A stretch of 64,000 nt of DNA, from positions 72,636,969 to 72,700,968 of the forward strand of contig OX377205.1 in assembly GCA_947396885.1 (NCBI GenBank). The letters are read 5' to 3'. The position numbers were made by a program, and so were the translations under genes. Numbering within the stretch: position 1 is the first letter of the stretch; the number at the start of each line of letters is the position of its first letter. Below, piece by piece: positions 44,117-55,865 of the stretch. Origin of the DNA: Heligmosomoides polygyrus polygyrus. Its lineage: Eukaryota; Nematoda; Chromadorea; Rhabditida; Heligmosomidae. The notes beneath the pieces are model-generated. The model saw only the letters and a list, made by a program, of their open reading frames with translations, was not told the origin of the DNA and ran no database searches.

Positions 44117-45632
44117 TCTGGACTTGTATCACCTGTATCACCTGTCCCGTTGAGCATCGACTTGCTCGAGCGGGCGCCAGCAGCGTTTCCATTCGTCCCT
44201 GTCGCGTGCCAGAGTGCCCCAATGGATCCTCCTCTCTAGACGGACACGAAGAGCGTCATGGCGGTCGTTCAATGCTTTCACGAAGAAGTCCGACCATCGC
44301 GTTGGTGGGCGTCCTGGTGTTCTCTTGACATCTCGCGGAATCCAGTCGGTGGCGGCTCTCGTCCAGCGGGTGTCTGCGAAGCGCATTACGTGGCCGGCCC
44401 ACCTAATTTTCGACAACTTGGCCCACGCGACAGCGTCTCTGATCTTTGAACGTCAACGAAGCTCGAAACTTCGGAAGCATTCTCTCTCACTTGTGTGAGT
44501 CGTATCACTCTGAGCATCATCCTCTCGATTCCACGCTGCGCGACGGTGATCGCGTTCATCCTGCTGTTGATCGCGTTCATCCTGCTGTTCATCCTGCTTT
44601 CGTATAGCCCAGGCCTCTGAGGCGTATGTTAGGGCAGGAAGAACAGTGGAGTCGAATAGGTGGGCACGGAGTCGGACGTTCTTCGTCTTCTTCACGACTT
44701 CTTCGACGCTCTTGAAAGCTCCCCAAGCCGATCGTTTCCTCCTGCTCAGCTCTGGTGCTAGGTCGTTGGCCATATTGACTTCGCGACCCAGATAGACGTA
44801 GCTCGAGCATTCGGAGATGTTCGTTCCGTTGAGCGAGAATCGGGCATCAGAAACTGGTCCGTTTCTCATGAACATCGTCTCCGTAAGATTCAGCTGCAGT
44901 CCAACGTTCCCACATACACGATCGAAGTCGGCCAGCATTCGCTCCGCCTGGCTGATGGTCGTTGTTATGAGCACGATGTCGTCAGCAAAGCGAAGATGAT
45001 GCCGTTGCCGGCCGTCGACCTTCACTCCCATGTCTTCCCTGTTTTATTCGCGCATGACGTTTTCGAGGGTGGCGCTGAAGAGCTTCGGGGATATGGTACG
45101 GGATATGGTATCCCCCTGCCGAACCCCTCCCTTTACATCGATGACGACGTCGTTGTAGAATGGAGAGATCTTGGTCGTGAATCCACTGTACAGCTTTCGA
45201 AGGACTCTAATGTACTGAGTAGGACGCCCTGCGTGAGCAGGGCTTCGAGGACCGCTTCAGTCTCGACAGAGTCGAATGCCTTCTTCAGGTCGATGAACGT
45301 AAGGCACAGCGGCAGCTTGTACTCTCGCGACACTTCCATGAGCTTCGTAATGGTGTGTATGTGGTCGATCGAATCCTCTCCGAAATCCTGCTTGCTCGCA
45401 TGGCTGCCCTTCGTCCAGAGTTCTGCTGATCCTATTCAGGATCACTCGAGTGAACAGCTTGTAGACTTCCGACAGCAGGCAGATCGGGCGATAGTTGCCA
45501 ATATCGTGCACGTCTCCCTTCTTGTACAGCAAGACGGTCCTGCTCATCCTCCACTGAGATGGAACCTTGCACTCCGACAGGTAGCGCGTGAAGAGCCGCG
45601 CCAGGGTGTTGATGAGCTCTGGCGGGAGCTTC
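44117..45632 (-). mobile_element. RTE-A LINE, 5'-truncated
   Basis: On the minus strand the copy begins inside the RT (full-length position about 6480) and runs to the 3' tail, where GGTGATACA units are clear (44117-44145). The blocks [36 protein letters not shown] and RWAGHVMRF remain. It is less decayed than the 808-2133 copy. Small internal duplications are visible, notably three copies of a CAGGATGAACGCGATCA unit at about 44545-44600, and a repeated GATATGGTA near 45095. Confidence 0.9.
44453..45031 (-). pseudogene. RTE-A reverse transcriptase fragment
   Basis: The longest open piece of this copy holds the catalytic FADDIVLI and the post-RT domain through [13 protein letters not shown], then the tandem QQDERD repeats caused by the internal duplication. 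Neighbouring pieces lie at 45133-45547 and 44138-44416 in other frames. Confidence 0.85.
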
Positions 45633-45807
45633 TTGTAGAAGTAATGAAATATTTAAATGCAGTTTCCGCATATGTCCGATTGTTGAACACCCTGCCTCTG
45701 ATGAAACTGTCGAAATGCGCGAAAGTGCGGTAAATCAGGTCTGGCGAATAAGCTGTATGAGGCAGTGTTTCATAGCCAATGTATTCAACTTTCGGAGCGT
45801 TATATTA
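45633..45807. other. no gene recognised
   Basis: Short unique sequence. Confidence 0.3.
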
Positions 45808-46839
45808 AGGTGTCCCATAAGTCTCGCTGTTTTTTCAACGATTCATTGCGGATTTCACCAGCGGTCTCTTGCATAGCGCTGTACAGCTTTCGAAAGAGAA
45901 TGATTTGCTCTATCAGAATGTCTAATGCGTTTCTTTTTTCTTTGAACTTTGTCACTTTGTTTTTAGGTCGTTAAAGTGAAAAGTGAAAAGTGGCCATCTG
46001 CGCAGCCGCTTCTCTCCACGTTTTTTAATTTTCGCGCAGTTTTTTATAGCATTTGGAAGACAGTGTTCTGCGCTACAAAAATACGTGTTGGCGCTATTTG
46101 CTCATTTGTCCTTTAATGATTTTTAGGTCATCAAATTTGGACGTCCGACTTTTCCGACCAGACATTTACTAACAGCTCCAGGGACACTAGGGTGGACTTT
46201 TTTGCTTGGTGTTTTATGTCGTTTGGAAGAGGACGTCTTGCGCAATAAGAATTTGTGTCGTGTTTATTGGCTCATGCTGATTTCTGATAAAAATCAACAA
46301 CTGAACAAGGAGAAGGAGTTGTTGGTGAAGATGATTCTTTTTTTTTTGGAATTTTGTTGATATTCGACAGAAATCAGCATGAGCCAACAAACGCGGCACA
46401 AATTCTTATTGAGGAAGACATCCTCTTCTGAACAACATATAAAGCAAAAAAGTCCACCCAGAGCAGGAGCAATCGGTAAAAATTAGGACGGAAAAGTCGG
46501 ACGTCCCAATTTGATTACCTAAAAATCAATAAAGGACAAATGCGCAAATAGCGCCCACACGTATTCTTGTAGCACAGAACATTGTCTTCCAAATGCTATA
46601 AAAAACTGCGCAAAAATTCCAAACCTAATCGAAGAGAAGCGACTGCGCAGATGGCCACATTTTCACATTTTCACTTTTCAGTTTAACGACCTAAAAATTG
46701 ACAGTGTTGAGGATAAAAAATGCAATACAAGTTCTGATAGAGCAAATCATTCTCTTTAAAAATCTGTATAGCGCTAGGCAAGAAACCGCCAGCGAAATCC
46801 GCAATGAATGAAAAAACGGCGGGGACTTATGGCAATCTA
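45808..46839. mobile_element. foldback element FB, copy B
   Basis: Same family as 35771-36916. Termini are GGTGTCCCATAAGTC at the left and a GGGGACTTATGG end at the right; the mirrored inner blocks are kept. It lacks the nested MITE of copy A. Confidence 0.85.
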
Positions 46840-46920
46840 ATAGGCACGTGATGTTATCGTGGAGGAGATCGGTCCTTTTCTGTTCATCATTGTTGGGTGT
46901 GGACGCGCCAGATTCTAATG

Positions 46921-46971
46921 CATCTTGTCGATTTGGTAGCGGTGGGCAGGTGTTACCAAATCGACAAGATG
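46921..46971. repeat. hairpin, 18-bp stem
   Basis: CATCTTGTCGATTTGGTA (46921-46938) pairs perfectly with 46954-46971 across a 15-nt loop. It could be a minimal MITE like those at 16493 and 59562. Confidence 0.7.
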
Positions 46972-47029
46972 GTCGATTCATCGGTTTCGTAAACTCAAGA
47001 TAGAAAACTCACGAAAGAAAAGTGGCCAT

Positions 47030-47600
47030 CTCCTTTTCATGCTGATTCTGCATCGGAAAAATTTTAGGGGTTCATCTTTGTCCAGCCACTTCCCTAAACG
47101 TCTCTTGTTGTTAAACAAAAATTATTTCTCATAGAAGGTTACGATTCGATCGAGGAACAGTTTGTTCTTGTAATGCAAGAGCAGCGCCGATAAGGTCTCA
47201 CAGCTCTTAAACATCTGATGATGTCCGTGGGATTTGTGGGGCACCCACTGTTCCATCTTTTGCACCATTCCAAGTTCCCTCAAATTCTTGACAACAACCG
47301 AAAATCACACTTGAAGATCTTCCGCCTGCTCACCGACATTTCCATGGATCCTATCCATTTCAGGTAGTCATCATCAAGCTCGGGTACCCTACGTCGGCCT
47401 GTTTCACCTTGAAAGCTTCTGTTTCCAAGTCGGAATTTTTTACCCATAGCTGAGTACTACGGATTAAGAAGATATCTGCTCCCCACGCGTTTATCATATT
47501 TTGATGAGCCTCCATTGCGTTCCGACCATGTTCGAACCAATGAATCAGAATTGTGTAATATTTGCCCCTTAGTGATAGTCTGAACATTCCTTCAGAAATT
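47030..47600 (-). pseudogene. mariner transposase, N-terminal to middle part
   Basis: Minus strand: a helix-turn-helix region (IHWFEHGRNAMEAHQNMIN, 47540 on), VKNSDLETEAFKVKQADVG as the GDFxLEDxxRxGRP linker, then VKNLRELGMVQKMEQWVPH, LLLHYKNKLFLDRIVT and WLDKDEPLK near 47050. The sequence is heavily decayed and stops before the catalytic second Asp. The first catalytic D is lost (TFYEK for TGDEK). Confidence 0.75.
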
Positions 47601-47989
47601 CCTGAAGAATCAAATTCGAGTCAAACGAAATTTATAAAACAAACAACAATTAAATAAGCTTCTTAACAAAATATAACATTGTAAAAATTGAAAGAGCATT
47701 ACACAAAACACTAGGTTAAAACTGATAGACGCATTTATTTTGTGCAAAACCCAATAGTTTCTCAGTAATTTATGTGACTCATTCCATTTGAGTCGTTTGA
47801 CCGTTTCCTGACCGTCTGGCTCATCCTTTCTTTCCTGCATGGGTCACTACCTGGCAAAAAGTGTCTGATAGTGAGTTCGTTCATATTCTCATTGCCATCT
47901 CCATAGCAGCGACGACGATGGGTCTTGTACTTGGTCTACTTTAAACACAACCGGTGGCGGTTGTTAGCTAGATGTTTGCCAGCTCCTGC
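47601..47989. other. no gene recognised
   Basis: No recognisable feature. Confidence 0.35.
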
Positions 47990-48620
47990 TGAATGCTTCT
48001 AAATGCTGGATACCACTTCGACATCGTTTGCGTAAAGGATGGTTCTGAGAGGACGTTCTTCTGAGTGGTTTACTATGAAATTCGGCGTCAGCAAGAAGCG
48101 GAGCGGACTTACACCCGAGCTTACGTGGTTCTTATCGCCTCTTTGGATCCTTCTTATATGCCCCTTATGACACTACTGATAGGTTCCGGTTTCGACTCAT
48201 CTTAAGGGACTTTCCGTTGCAGTTCGTATACTAATCTGTTGTGGGCCTTCCTCAGGAGCAGCACTGGCAGATTGCAGTGTTTGCGCTTTTTCGACATATC
48301 TCCATCATTGTCAAATGGTGAGTTTCGGGCCATCAGTGGACTTCTTGATCATGGAGTGCTTCCGATTTTCTAAGATCTCGAGCTATTCAGTTTCTCGCAG
48401 ACCTTCATCTTGTGCAAGATCAGTTGAGTTCCCACTAAATGGAGCAGTTTTAAATGGCATGCTTTCGCACAAAGTTGGAGATTATGGCACTGTTCCTCCC
48501 GTCATTCGTACCCTGCCATCTTTGATGCTGTTGGGAAACTCAACCACGTAAACCTGTTCTTCGCACTCCCTAATGACCTCCATGCACCTGCTCGTCTCGG
48601 ATGAGCCTAACTGTTTTTCA
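47990..48620 (-). mobile_element. old RTE-B LINE fragment
   Basis: In shifting minus-strand frames, nucleotide similarity to RTE-B covers the SALSPFLFLLTLDS to ILYADD region (48000-48130) and the MPDDWRNSTI region (48450-48560). It is strongly diverged, so older than the 21352-24984 copy. Confidence 0.6.
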
Positions 48621-49139
48621 ATATCATATTCCTTACGGCCTGGTGAAGCTACAAATTCTTGTATTTAAAATGGTAAGATTCCTTCCGCGTTGATTGTTCT
48701 TTCAGATCTCCAGGCTGAGGAAATTCCTCGTGAAGGAATCTCTTGTGCTTCACTAGAGTTTAAGTTTTCTCATCTCGAGACCTCGCCATTCTCGATATAT
48801 ATATATGTTTTTGTCCTGTTTTGCGGCAAGGTTTATAACGATAAGTGGAATACTTATTATTATCGGCCTGGTCACTCGCTCCCTTCCTCGCCTTCGGAAT
48901 CCTAGAAGTGGAAAGGGAGAAATGGCTCAAGGTTTAGAGAAGACAGTAGACATATTCCACATTTTCTATATTTCTGTTCTATCCAATTCTCCTCTTTTGT
49001 CAGACCATAGAATGTCGTCGACATATTGTTGTCTTGTCTGTTGATCTATAGGACTGGTGTGCTGTTGTTGTCGTTGTTGTAAAGCTTCGTAATGTACAAA
49101 CTTGGTGGAAAATCTATGTGCTAAATTCCACTAAAGATA
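48621..49139. other. no gene recognised
   Basis: No feature recognised. Confidence 0.35.
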
Positions 49140-49290
49140 ATCCAGTAAATCATTAATGAATGAATGCACATCCCTGTCCTACACTCCGATGTCCTTCCAT
49201 TGTAGGTAGATCTCGCATGATGTTTTCAAAGGTAGCGCCGAAGAGTCTTTGGGCTATAGTATCTAGGTTATAGTGTCAGATCCACTTCTT
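49140..49290 (-). mobile_element. RTE-A LINE scrap
   Basis: The minus strand gives DTIAQRLFGATFENIMREIY, matching [19 protein letters not shown] of RTE-A near 7010-7070. Confidence 0.65.
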
Positions 49291-49332
49291 CATGTTGATC
49301 ATGACGATTTGGCAAGAAGTTACTATAATATA

Positions 49333-49388
49333 TACATACATACATACATACATACATACATACATACATACATACATACATACATACA
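49333..49388. repeat. (TACA)n microsatellite
   Basis: About 14 units of TACA/CATA. Gives long artificial open frames on both strands. Confidence 0.98.
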
Positions 49389-49990
49389 ATGTGAGGTTGC
49401 CCAACGGGCACACGATCTATAGCACCGTTTATTGGACAACTGTAGGACAACGCTTGTATATGAGCGGACGAGGGGTCTCTGGTATCGGAAGCGAGTGTTG
49501 GTACGGGAGCAGCAGCCAGTAACTCGAACCATTGCGTAGCCGGGGCCGAGATCTGCAGGCGAGCGCTCCAGAAGCCGTCCCATGTCGAATGCCGCGTCTT
49601 CCAGCCGCCGTTCTCTCGCCGCCTGTAATCAGTGATTTTAATCTCGGAGCTTTCATGCCTCTGCTTGATCAAGTTATCGATGGCGACCCTTTCCTACTCT
49701 ATCTCAAATTAGCTATTTTATCACTGTTACACCTCCCTTTAACCACAAGTACGTCCGTCCTTGGACGAGAAAGGAAATCAAGAGGAAAGTCGCGGTCAAT
49801 AGCTATCACCAACAGAGAGACAACCCATGGAAAACAATCTTCCCAAAAACTCATAAAATAGAAGAAAAGGAATTGAAAAGAGTTTGATGTGCTTACTTTA
49901 TGGAATCGGGGTTCAGGCGAAAACGTCGGGTGGTGCGGACGTGCTGACGATGACACCAGCTCGTTCGCCCCACTGCATCAAGCGTCCCCA
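49389..49990. other. unidentified, possibly coding in the past (minus)
   Basis: A minus-strand frame about 49400-49660 has a protein-like composition (ITDYRRRENGGWKTRH and further) but no recognised motif. Could be part of an LTR element or the retro-fragments found downstream. Confidence 0.3.
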
Positions 49991-50310
49991 GTTAGGCCTA
50001 TGTTATACTTCGGCGACGCGTCGCCGACGCTGCGACACGTCAGCGACGGCCCGTCACCGATGTCGGCCGACGCTGACGTCACCAGCGACGTCGCCGACGT
50101 CGCCACAGACGCAGCCGACGTCGCCACAGACGCCGCCGACGTCGCCACAGACGCGTGGTCGACGTCGTCAACAGATTCTGTGGCAGCGTCGGAGACGTCG
50201 TTGACAGGAGAGCATCGGAGCGCATTTTTAGCATCGGAGCGCGCTTTCAATGTCATCATTTGGCCGCCATGAGCAGGGCTACGCCCCCTGGCATAGCTGC
50301 TATAATTTGC

Positions 50311-50745
50311 CTATAGCAGGCTATCTGACCCACGATACCCTGAAGTCACTGCCCGCGATATGCCGCGGGGTATACGCCATTGGCCAATAGCCTTTTCCGC
50401 CGCCCAGTAGCTGCAGTTATGCTGATTAACCTCTCCATTCAGCTTTAATGTTGCTTCATCAGTCCCCAGAACCCGTTTCGGAAAATAGGTCTGCTGCCCA
50501 CATTTAAATTCTGTAATCACTAAACTCGCATGCTACGTGTCTTTCACGTCGTTGTCAAGTTCTAAACATCAAAAAAGCAGATAAAAACAGACGTGTGCAT
50601 GGCGCAATCTATACGTTCATACGTCAAAAAATTCCTATTTGCTTAAGATTTTATATGAGCATTTAACTTCTTCAGTACCTTTTTGTGACCAAAGTTATCA
50701 CCTTTCTAACAGTGCATTCATTTCTTGAGACACCCAGTATTATTA
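50311..50745 (-). pseudogene. Tc1/mariner-superfamily transposase fragment with one terminus
   Basis: The minus strand has the block TDEATLKLNGEVNQHNCSYW (near 50430-50490), with the first catalytic Asp. GAGACACCCAGTAT near 50740 and the 75 bp before it match the MITE end at 31757. Only about 250 bp lies between that terminus and the DDE block, so the N-terminal half is deleted. Same family as 60-165. Confidence 0.7.
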
Positions 50746-51150
50746 GAATTAGGCAGTGTAAAAAAAAACACTCACTTCCGTCTATCAGGTAGAGATACGT
50801 ATATTTTTATGCCTTTTTTCTGTTGAAACTCTGTTATCTGCCTCAATTTCGTTGTTTGTTAAAGAACACACCAAAGTAACTTTTTACATATTTTTCTGCA
50901 AGCCTTAAAGAAAACATTTTTCGTTGGAATAGAACTGCTACATATTAAAAACCACAAGAATTCTGTGAAGTCCTCATGTGACTAACTTTAAATGGACATG
51001 AAGGGTAAAAAAGGCACCATTTGTGCCCGCAAGATGGGCGTTTTTGCACTTTCGATTTCGTAATTCGAGGTCCGCCGAGGATGTTGACAGTGGCGGGAAC
51101 GAAGAACCCACCCACAAACAAAATACTCCCTTTGAGCGCATTTTTTCCCA
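50746..51150. other. no gene recognised
   Basis: Filler inside the GC-rich element; nothing recognised. Confidence 0.35.
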
Positions 51151-51414
51151 GCCTTGAATGAGGCCGGCGACGGCCCGTCGCCGTGCACAGCGCGGCGACC
51201 GACCCACGGACGACGTCGCCACCGACGTCGGCGGCGGAAGTATAACACCCCCCTGCGGAGCTCTCGGCGACGTCGTCGTCGACGCTGTGTTGGGCGGGCT
51301 GCCACGCAGTGCGTAGCTGCCCGCAAAGCACAGCGTCGCCGACGTCGGCCGACGCGTCGCCGAAGTATAACATTGGCCTTACGGAGGGTTCGCAACGCCG
51401 CGACGTTTCCGATA

Positions 51415-54300
51415 TGAACTACCCGTGACGGCATCGGGTGATCGCAACGTTCATCATCCTGGGGTCATCAATGAATTCTCCACCGCCCGAAATGGCATCG
51501 GAACGGTATGTCAGGACAATGACGATGTCCATGTCTCGTCCCTGAACTGATTGTGAGTCGACCGTGTGCAGCGCGATTCCTCGTCAAGCCGCATACTGCG
51601 AGAGCAGCCGCTGCTACTCCTTAACCTGATGATTGCGATGGCTGAGGACGGAACGTCAGTAGCTCGGGGACAGTCTCCTTGCACCAGCGTGCCTCGTCCT
51701 CGTTCCAGTGCGACTCTGAAGGCGATGGTTGGGACGCTCCTTTTATGTCGACGACCAGCAGTGGTATCGCTGGGTTGGGGAGTCGAAGAATGCTGGTCAC
51801 AAGAAACGTATACCCGCAGAGGTCCCGCTTACCAACGTTCTGTTAAAAGAACGTGCTGGGGAGCTCTCTTAGTGCGGGATGAACCCGAAACGTGGTTGCG
51901 AGGGGCGCACTAGGGACAGCACGTCCATTATTCCTCTGGCAGCCAGGAGAGCTGGTTGGGAAGAGCGTGGGCAGCATATTTGCGGTTGCAGCTGGTGGAT
52001 ATCGCCAACGAGAATGTGCCGGGCCTGCGGGAACCGAGCTGCAATGGCGACGAATGCAGGTTCCGGAATCTGGAAGCCTCGTCACTAATGATGACCGTGG
52101 CGCCGGAGAGCAGCTCATGGAAGATGCCTCCTCTGGTCGTAGTGTTGAGGAGCGAGACTGTCGTCATGCAGACAGTTGACGAAAGACGTACGCGCAGCAT
52201 AACTTTGACTGCCTCCTCCGTAGCGTCCGAATTGTCTCGCCTGGCAATTCTGTACTCCTCGCGCTCTTCATCTGTAAGGTGAGGGCAGGAGTCTGGAGAT
52301 GTAGACCTAACATCAGTCCACCTCCTTTGCCTCCAGACGGTCTCCATATCGCTCGATCAGGGACTGCAAAACGGGGTGTAGGTCCACTAGGGTTGTTGGA
52401 GCTTCATCTATTAACGCGGAGTCGGAAACAAAGCGTAGGATCCGGAGGTGATAGAAATCATCGAGGCGAAGGAGGGCGTCTGTGAACTGGGCACAAGCCA
52501 CGTTCGTCGTTGCCGTGACGATGACCAGATTTTGACGGCCGACAAGTTGGGCGGCAAGATACGCTTCGATGACCAGCTTTCCGGAGCCTTAGACCGCTTG
52601 AACGAGAAGGATAGAATGGGGCTCCAGTCCCATGTTCACAGCGTGACACTGGTCGTTGCGTAGCTGAATTCTAGTCCCGTCAAGACGCAGCGGCATCGGA
52701 CGAGGTTCATCTGAAGGTGTAGGAGATGGGCGAGAACGCGGTGTGGAACCATACATCCATTCGAAGACCGTGTTTGCATGGCAGGCGTGGGAGGAGCCGA
52801 GGTTGTCAAATAGACGCTCTCCTGCAAGGAGTTCGAACACGGGGTCCGTTCCAGTAGTGGTTCTGTCCAATGTGATGCAGATGTCGGCTGTTCGAACCTT
52901 CTGTGACGCCGTGCTGATCGATGGCTCGTATGAGGGCACGGTGCGTTAATAGTGTTGCATGAAGCTCGACATGCGAAGTCCCGGACTCGTAAGCGAACTC
53001 CTAACGTGCTACTGTGACTCGCGAGACGGTCCGGGACCCAGCAATCCAGAATTGGGCGAGGCTTTGACGAGACCAACTGTTTTCTGCCGACATCCTCGGG
53101 ATCCTGATCGAAAGTCGGATGGGATAAGCCTCCATATTGGACAAGGCGGCGACGAGGCGATGAGTCCGCTTGTCGTCTGTCTGGAAGTTTATGGCGGATA
53201 GAGCGATACAAGCCACATTGAATAACTTCCCGATGCGGCGACGTGCGGTATGCGGGTGGGAGTCATTGTTGGAGAATGTCGTCACCCTATCGCGAATCCC
53301 GTCCTCATCCTTGGTCGTAAGTTTGGAAACGGAGAGCGGCGTGATTCGCTCGGCAGGCTGGGCTAGTAGGAAGACGCGACCCGCATTGACCGAAATCCAT
53401 TGAGGCTCCAGGTGGACACAGGTGAGTGAGAGAATCGCATGGCGGTGGAGATGTTGGTACGCGCCTCGGCTTTAAGAAGCTCTTCTCAATGAATTTCCGA
53501 AAGCGGAACCTGCAGATGGAAGGTCGAATCTGGATTGCTTCACGGCAACCTTCGAATGCTGTCCGGAAGCTGCAGACTTCCCCGTTCGTATTAGAGTAGA
53601 TAGGGAGAGGACCATCCCGAGAATAGTGCGTGTTGCTGACGATGGTGGCGCCAGGAGGAACTCTTGCACGCAGAAAAAATAAGGGGTCCCGGTGTCGAGG
53701 ATGGTAGAGCGCGGGATCCGACATCGTCGTAAAACTGTAGCGCGATCTGTGGTCCGCAACACGGCCGGAATGGGTCGCAGGGGTAGTACCCAGACGAAGT
53801 CCTTCACTGACAGGCGGTTCCGATCGAATCCACGGCTGTTGGTGAGCACGTTGATGGAATCCTGCACGAGAGGGATGCACTGGAGCTCGCGGTGATCCGA
53901 CACAGGGATGAAAAAATCCTTTGATTCCAGGAGGACGCCTTGCCCACAGTTCCGAGCCACGACTTGATATAAGACTGGCCTAATCCCGTACCTCTCTGGT
54001 GGAAGCGCCCTTGTAGGCGGGTCCTTCCGGCGTCCTAGGGATGGCACGAATGGCATTGGTATCGTCAGGGGACCGATACTCCAGAAGTCGGACGAGGAGC
54101 TGCATGGCGTGTTGTCGAAAGGCGATGATGTCTGGGAGCCGGGTTAGTTCCAGAATGGGCAGTGGGTTGGATGTACTAGGCTGCCTACTGAACTGCATCG
54201 GGAAGAGAGACCGGACGAAACGACCCCCAGGTATCCGGTGTCTGGGAGGTGGAGGGCCCCAGAAGGCCGTGGCGAGGAATTACGACCTGCACGCGTATCG
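51415..54300 (-). pseudogene. SF1 (UPF1/DNA2-like) helicase, degenerate
   Basis: Minus-strand frames together give a superfamily 1 helicase. Motif I is QAV-stop-GSGKL: a TAA at 52589-52591 lies just before GSGKL (52574-52588), and the usual Thr/Ser after Lys is Leu. [16 protein letters not shown] is motif Ia. Motif II ISDEAS lies at 52070-52090 (DEA codons 52075-52083). [10 protein letters not shown] is motif [18 protein letters not shown] is motif [15 protein letters not shown] is motif V, and [10 protein letters not shown] (51422-51451) is motif VI. About 1.7 kb upstream of motif I is broken coding sequence of unknown fold. Many frameshifts and at least one stop are present. The 3' end meets the GC-rich element at 51381. 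It may be a dead host gene or cargo of a larger element. Confidence 0.8.
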
Positions 54301-54548
54301 CCAATCACTAACTGCTGTAAAGCAAAGCAGAATCTGGAAAAAAGAGATGGGTTGGAGAAAATGCACTGGTGTTTATCTCAAAAGGCTGCTCACCCATGTT
54401 CGAGGAATGGGGAGTGTCAGAAAATTCAAAGGAGTGGTGAAGTAGCGGTCAATCTGGAAAAGACGTCCTAGTTCGGTGATCAAATCCCCTTTGAGGTAGG
54501 AGGCGTTGTGTGATACCAACTCCGTCATGGCGCCGAAAACGAGTACAC
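54301..54548. other. no gene recognised
   Basis: Flank of the helicase remnant. Confidence 0.35.
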
Positions 54549-54990
54549 AGGAATGGAACGTAGATTAAGCCAATATTCAATTTTGCGGCGCATATTCCCT
54601 GCCAGAAACTCACCTTGTGTTCTTTGCAGCTTTGCACAGGTCCAGAAAGTGGCCAAAAACCGCATTCGCAGCACAGTTCTGGTCGATCTGCCCCTGTCGC
54701 CGCTCTTGTTTTGGAACGCACCTTGATGATCTTGAAGTGAATGGAGCAGAAAAACGACCTGGATGTTGGCCGGAGCAGCGACGGCCCATGTTGCCTCCGC
54801 CTCCCCAGACCGAAAGGGAGCGTCCTCACCCGTAGAGCGAAAGGGCTGGTCCCTCCTTCTGCACTTTCTTTTCCTCGTTATTTTCCGAAGGTATACAGCT
54901 AAAAATGGTTGCCATCCGTTCTTTCCGCCTGGCTCTATTGGTCAAAAAATTGCCATCGTTCCTCTTGAGCAGCACCGCTGTGTAATAGGC
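54549..54990 (-). repeat. duplicated segment, copy 1
   Basis: The region 54570-54990 matches 55140-55510 (same orientation) at about three bases in four. Shared parts include TTGGAACGCACCTTGATGAT and ATGTTGGCCGGAGCAGCGA. On the minus strand a coding-like stretch ends at AAGAACACAAG/GTGAGT, a good splice donor, in both copies. The protein family is unknown. Confidence 0.7.
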
Positions 54991-55134
54991 TGATAATCTC
55001 CGAATCCACAAAAGGGCATTTCCAGTAGTAGAGTGACCATTACTTCTATCAAAGGATGAAGAAGAAATTCATGGACAAACAGGATTGGAGCTATTTAAGA
55101 TAACTAGACGATCTAGGTCGGACCAACGTAGATC

Positions 55135-55515
55135 AATCCAATATTCAATTTTTTCGGCGGATATTGCCTGCCAGAAACTCACCTTGTGTTCTTGGCTGCT
55201 TTACACTGGTTCCAAAAGCGGTCAAACTCACTGCATTCTCAGCAGATGGGTCTGGTTGATCTGACCTGTCGCCGCTCTTGTTTTGGAACGCACCTTGATG
55301 ATCCTGAAGTGAATAGAGCAGGGAAGCGACCTGGATGTTGGCCGGAGCAGCGAGGGTCGTGTTGCCCCTGCCCTCCCCCGGACCGAAAGGCTTCCAATTC
55401 GGCCGCTCCTGCACTTTTTCCTTCGTTCTTTTACGGAGATAGACAGCTAAAAATGTGTTGGTTGCCCCAAAGTTTCCCGCCTGGCTCTATCGGTCAAAAG
55501 ATTGCCAGACTGCCG
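55135..55515 (-). repeat. duplicated segment, copy 2
   Basis: Second copy of 54570-54990. The donor-like AACACAAG/GTGAGT is conserved at about 55178-55190, which supports a past exon. Confidence 0.7.
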
Positions 55516-55679
55516 AATCCTTATCCACGACCGTGAGTACGTTTATCTGAGTTAGTAGCGTGGCGGCGCTTTCAAAACGGAGCCTTTATCTGAAACATCT
55601 CGGGAGCGGTATCCACTATAGGATTAAGATGTTCTAGAATCTGCGTAGTTCAGTCGTTCCGTCTGTGCAAACCTTGCTT

Positions 55680-55865
55680 GGTGAACGTAGACCTCCATAT
55701 ACAGGGACCTGTCTTCGCAGGAACGGCAGCAGAAGGAGTTATCTTAGGCGCGAGTTGTGCGTTTGATCTAGCAAGCAGCTCGTCGACGACCTTCTGCAGT
55801 GAGAAGAACTCCGTAACTCTTGATAAGCTCTTGCATTTCTGCTCATTTCTGCTCGCGGTTATCCT
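55680..55865 (-). pseudogene. degenerate coding stretch of unknown family
   Basis: A minus-strand frame reads KSLSRVTEFFSLQKVVDELL, then LARSNAQLAPKITPSAAVPA. Helical and protein-like, but without a recognised family. Neighbours suggest retroelement Gag. Confidence 0.3.

Larger units (their letters stand above)
49992..51381. mobile_element. GC-rich inverted-repeat element with GACGTCGCC repeats
   Basis: TTAGGCCTATGTTATACTTC at the left is mirrored at the right (GAAGTATAACATTGGCCTTA, ending 51381). An additional inward-facing end (GAAGTATAACACCC) lies at 51235-51252. Next to the ends are runs of GCCGACGTCGCCACAGAC, an 18-bp unit (50085-50155), and similar GC-rich DNA at 51150-51360. The middle (50270-51000) contains a different transposon fragment. 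Confidence 0.65.

Noticed and set aside
49268..49672. Open frames with repeating YVCM or TYIH peptides.
   Set aside because: They are produced by the TACA microsatellite; only the non-repetitive part might once have been coding.
49884..50272. Ala/Asp/Thr-rich open frames on both strands.
   Set aside because: They reflect 18-bp GC-rich repeats in a transposon end; both strands are open because the repeat length is a multiple of three.
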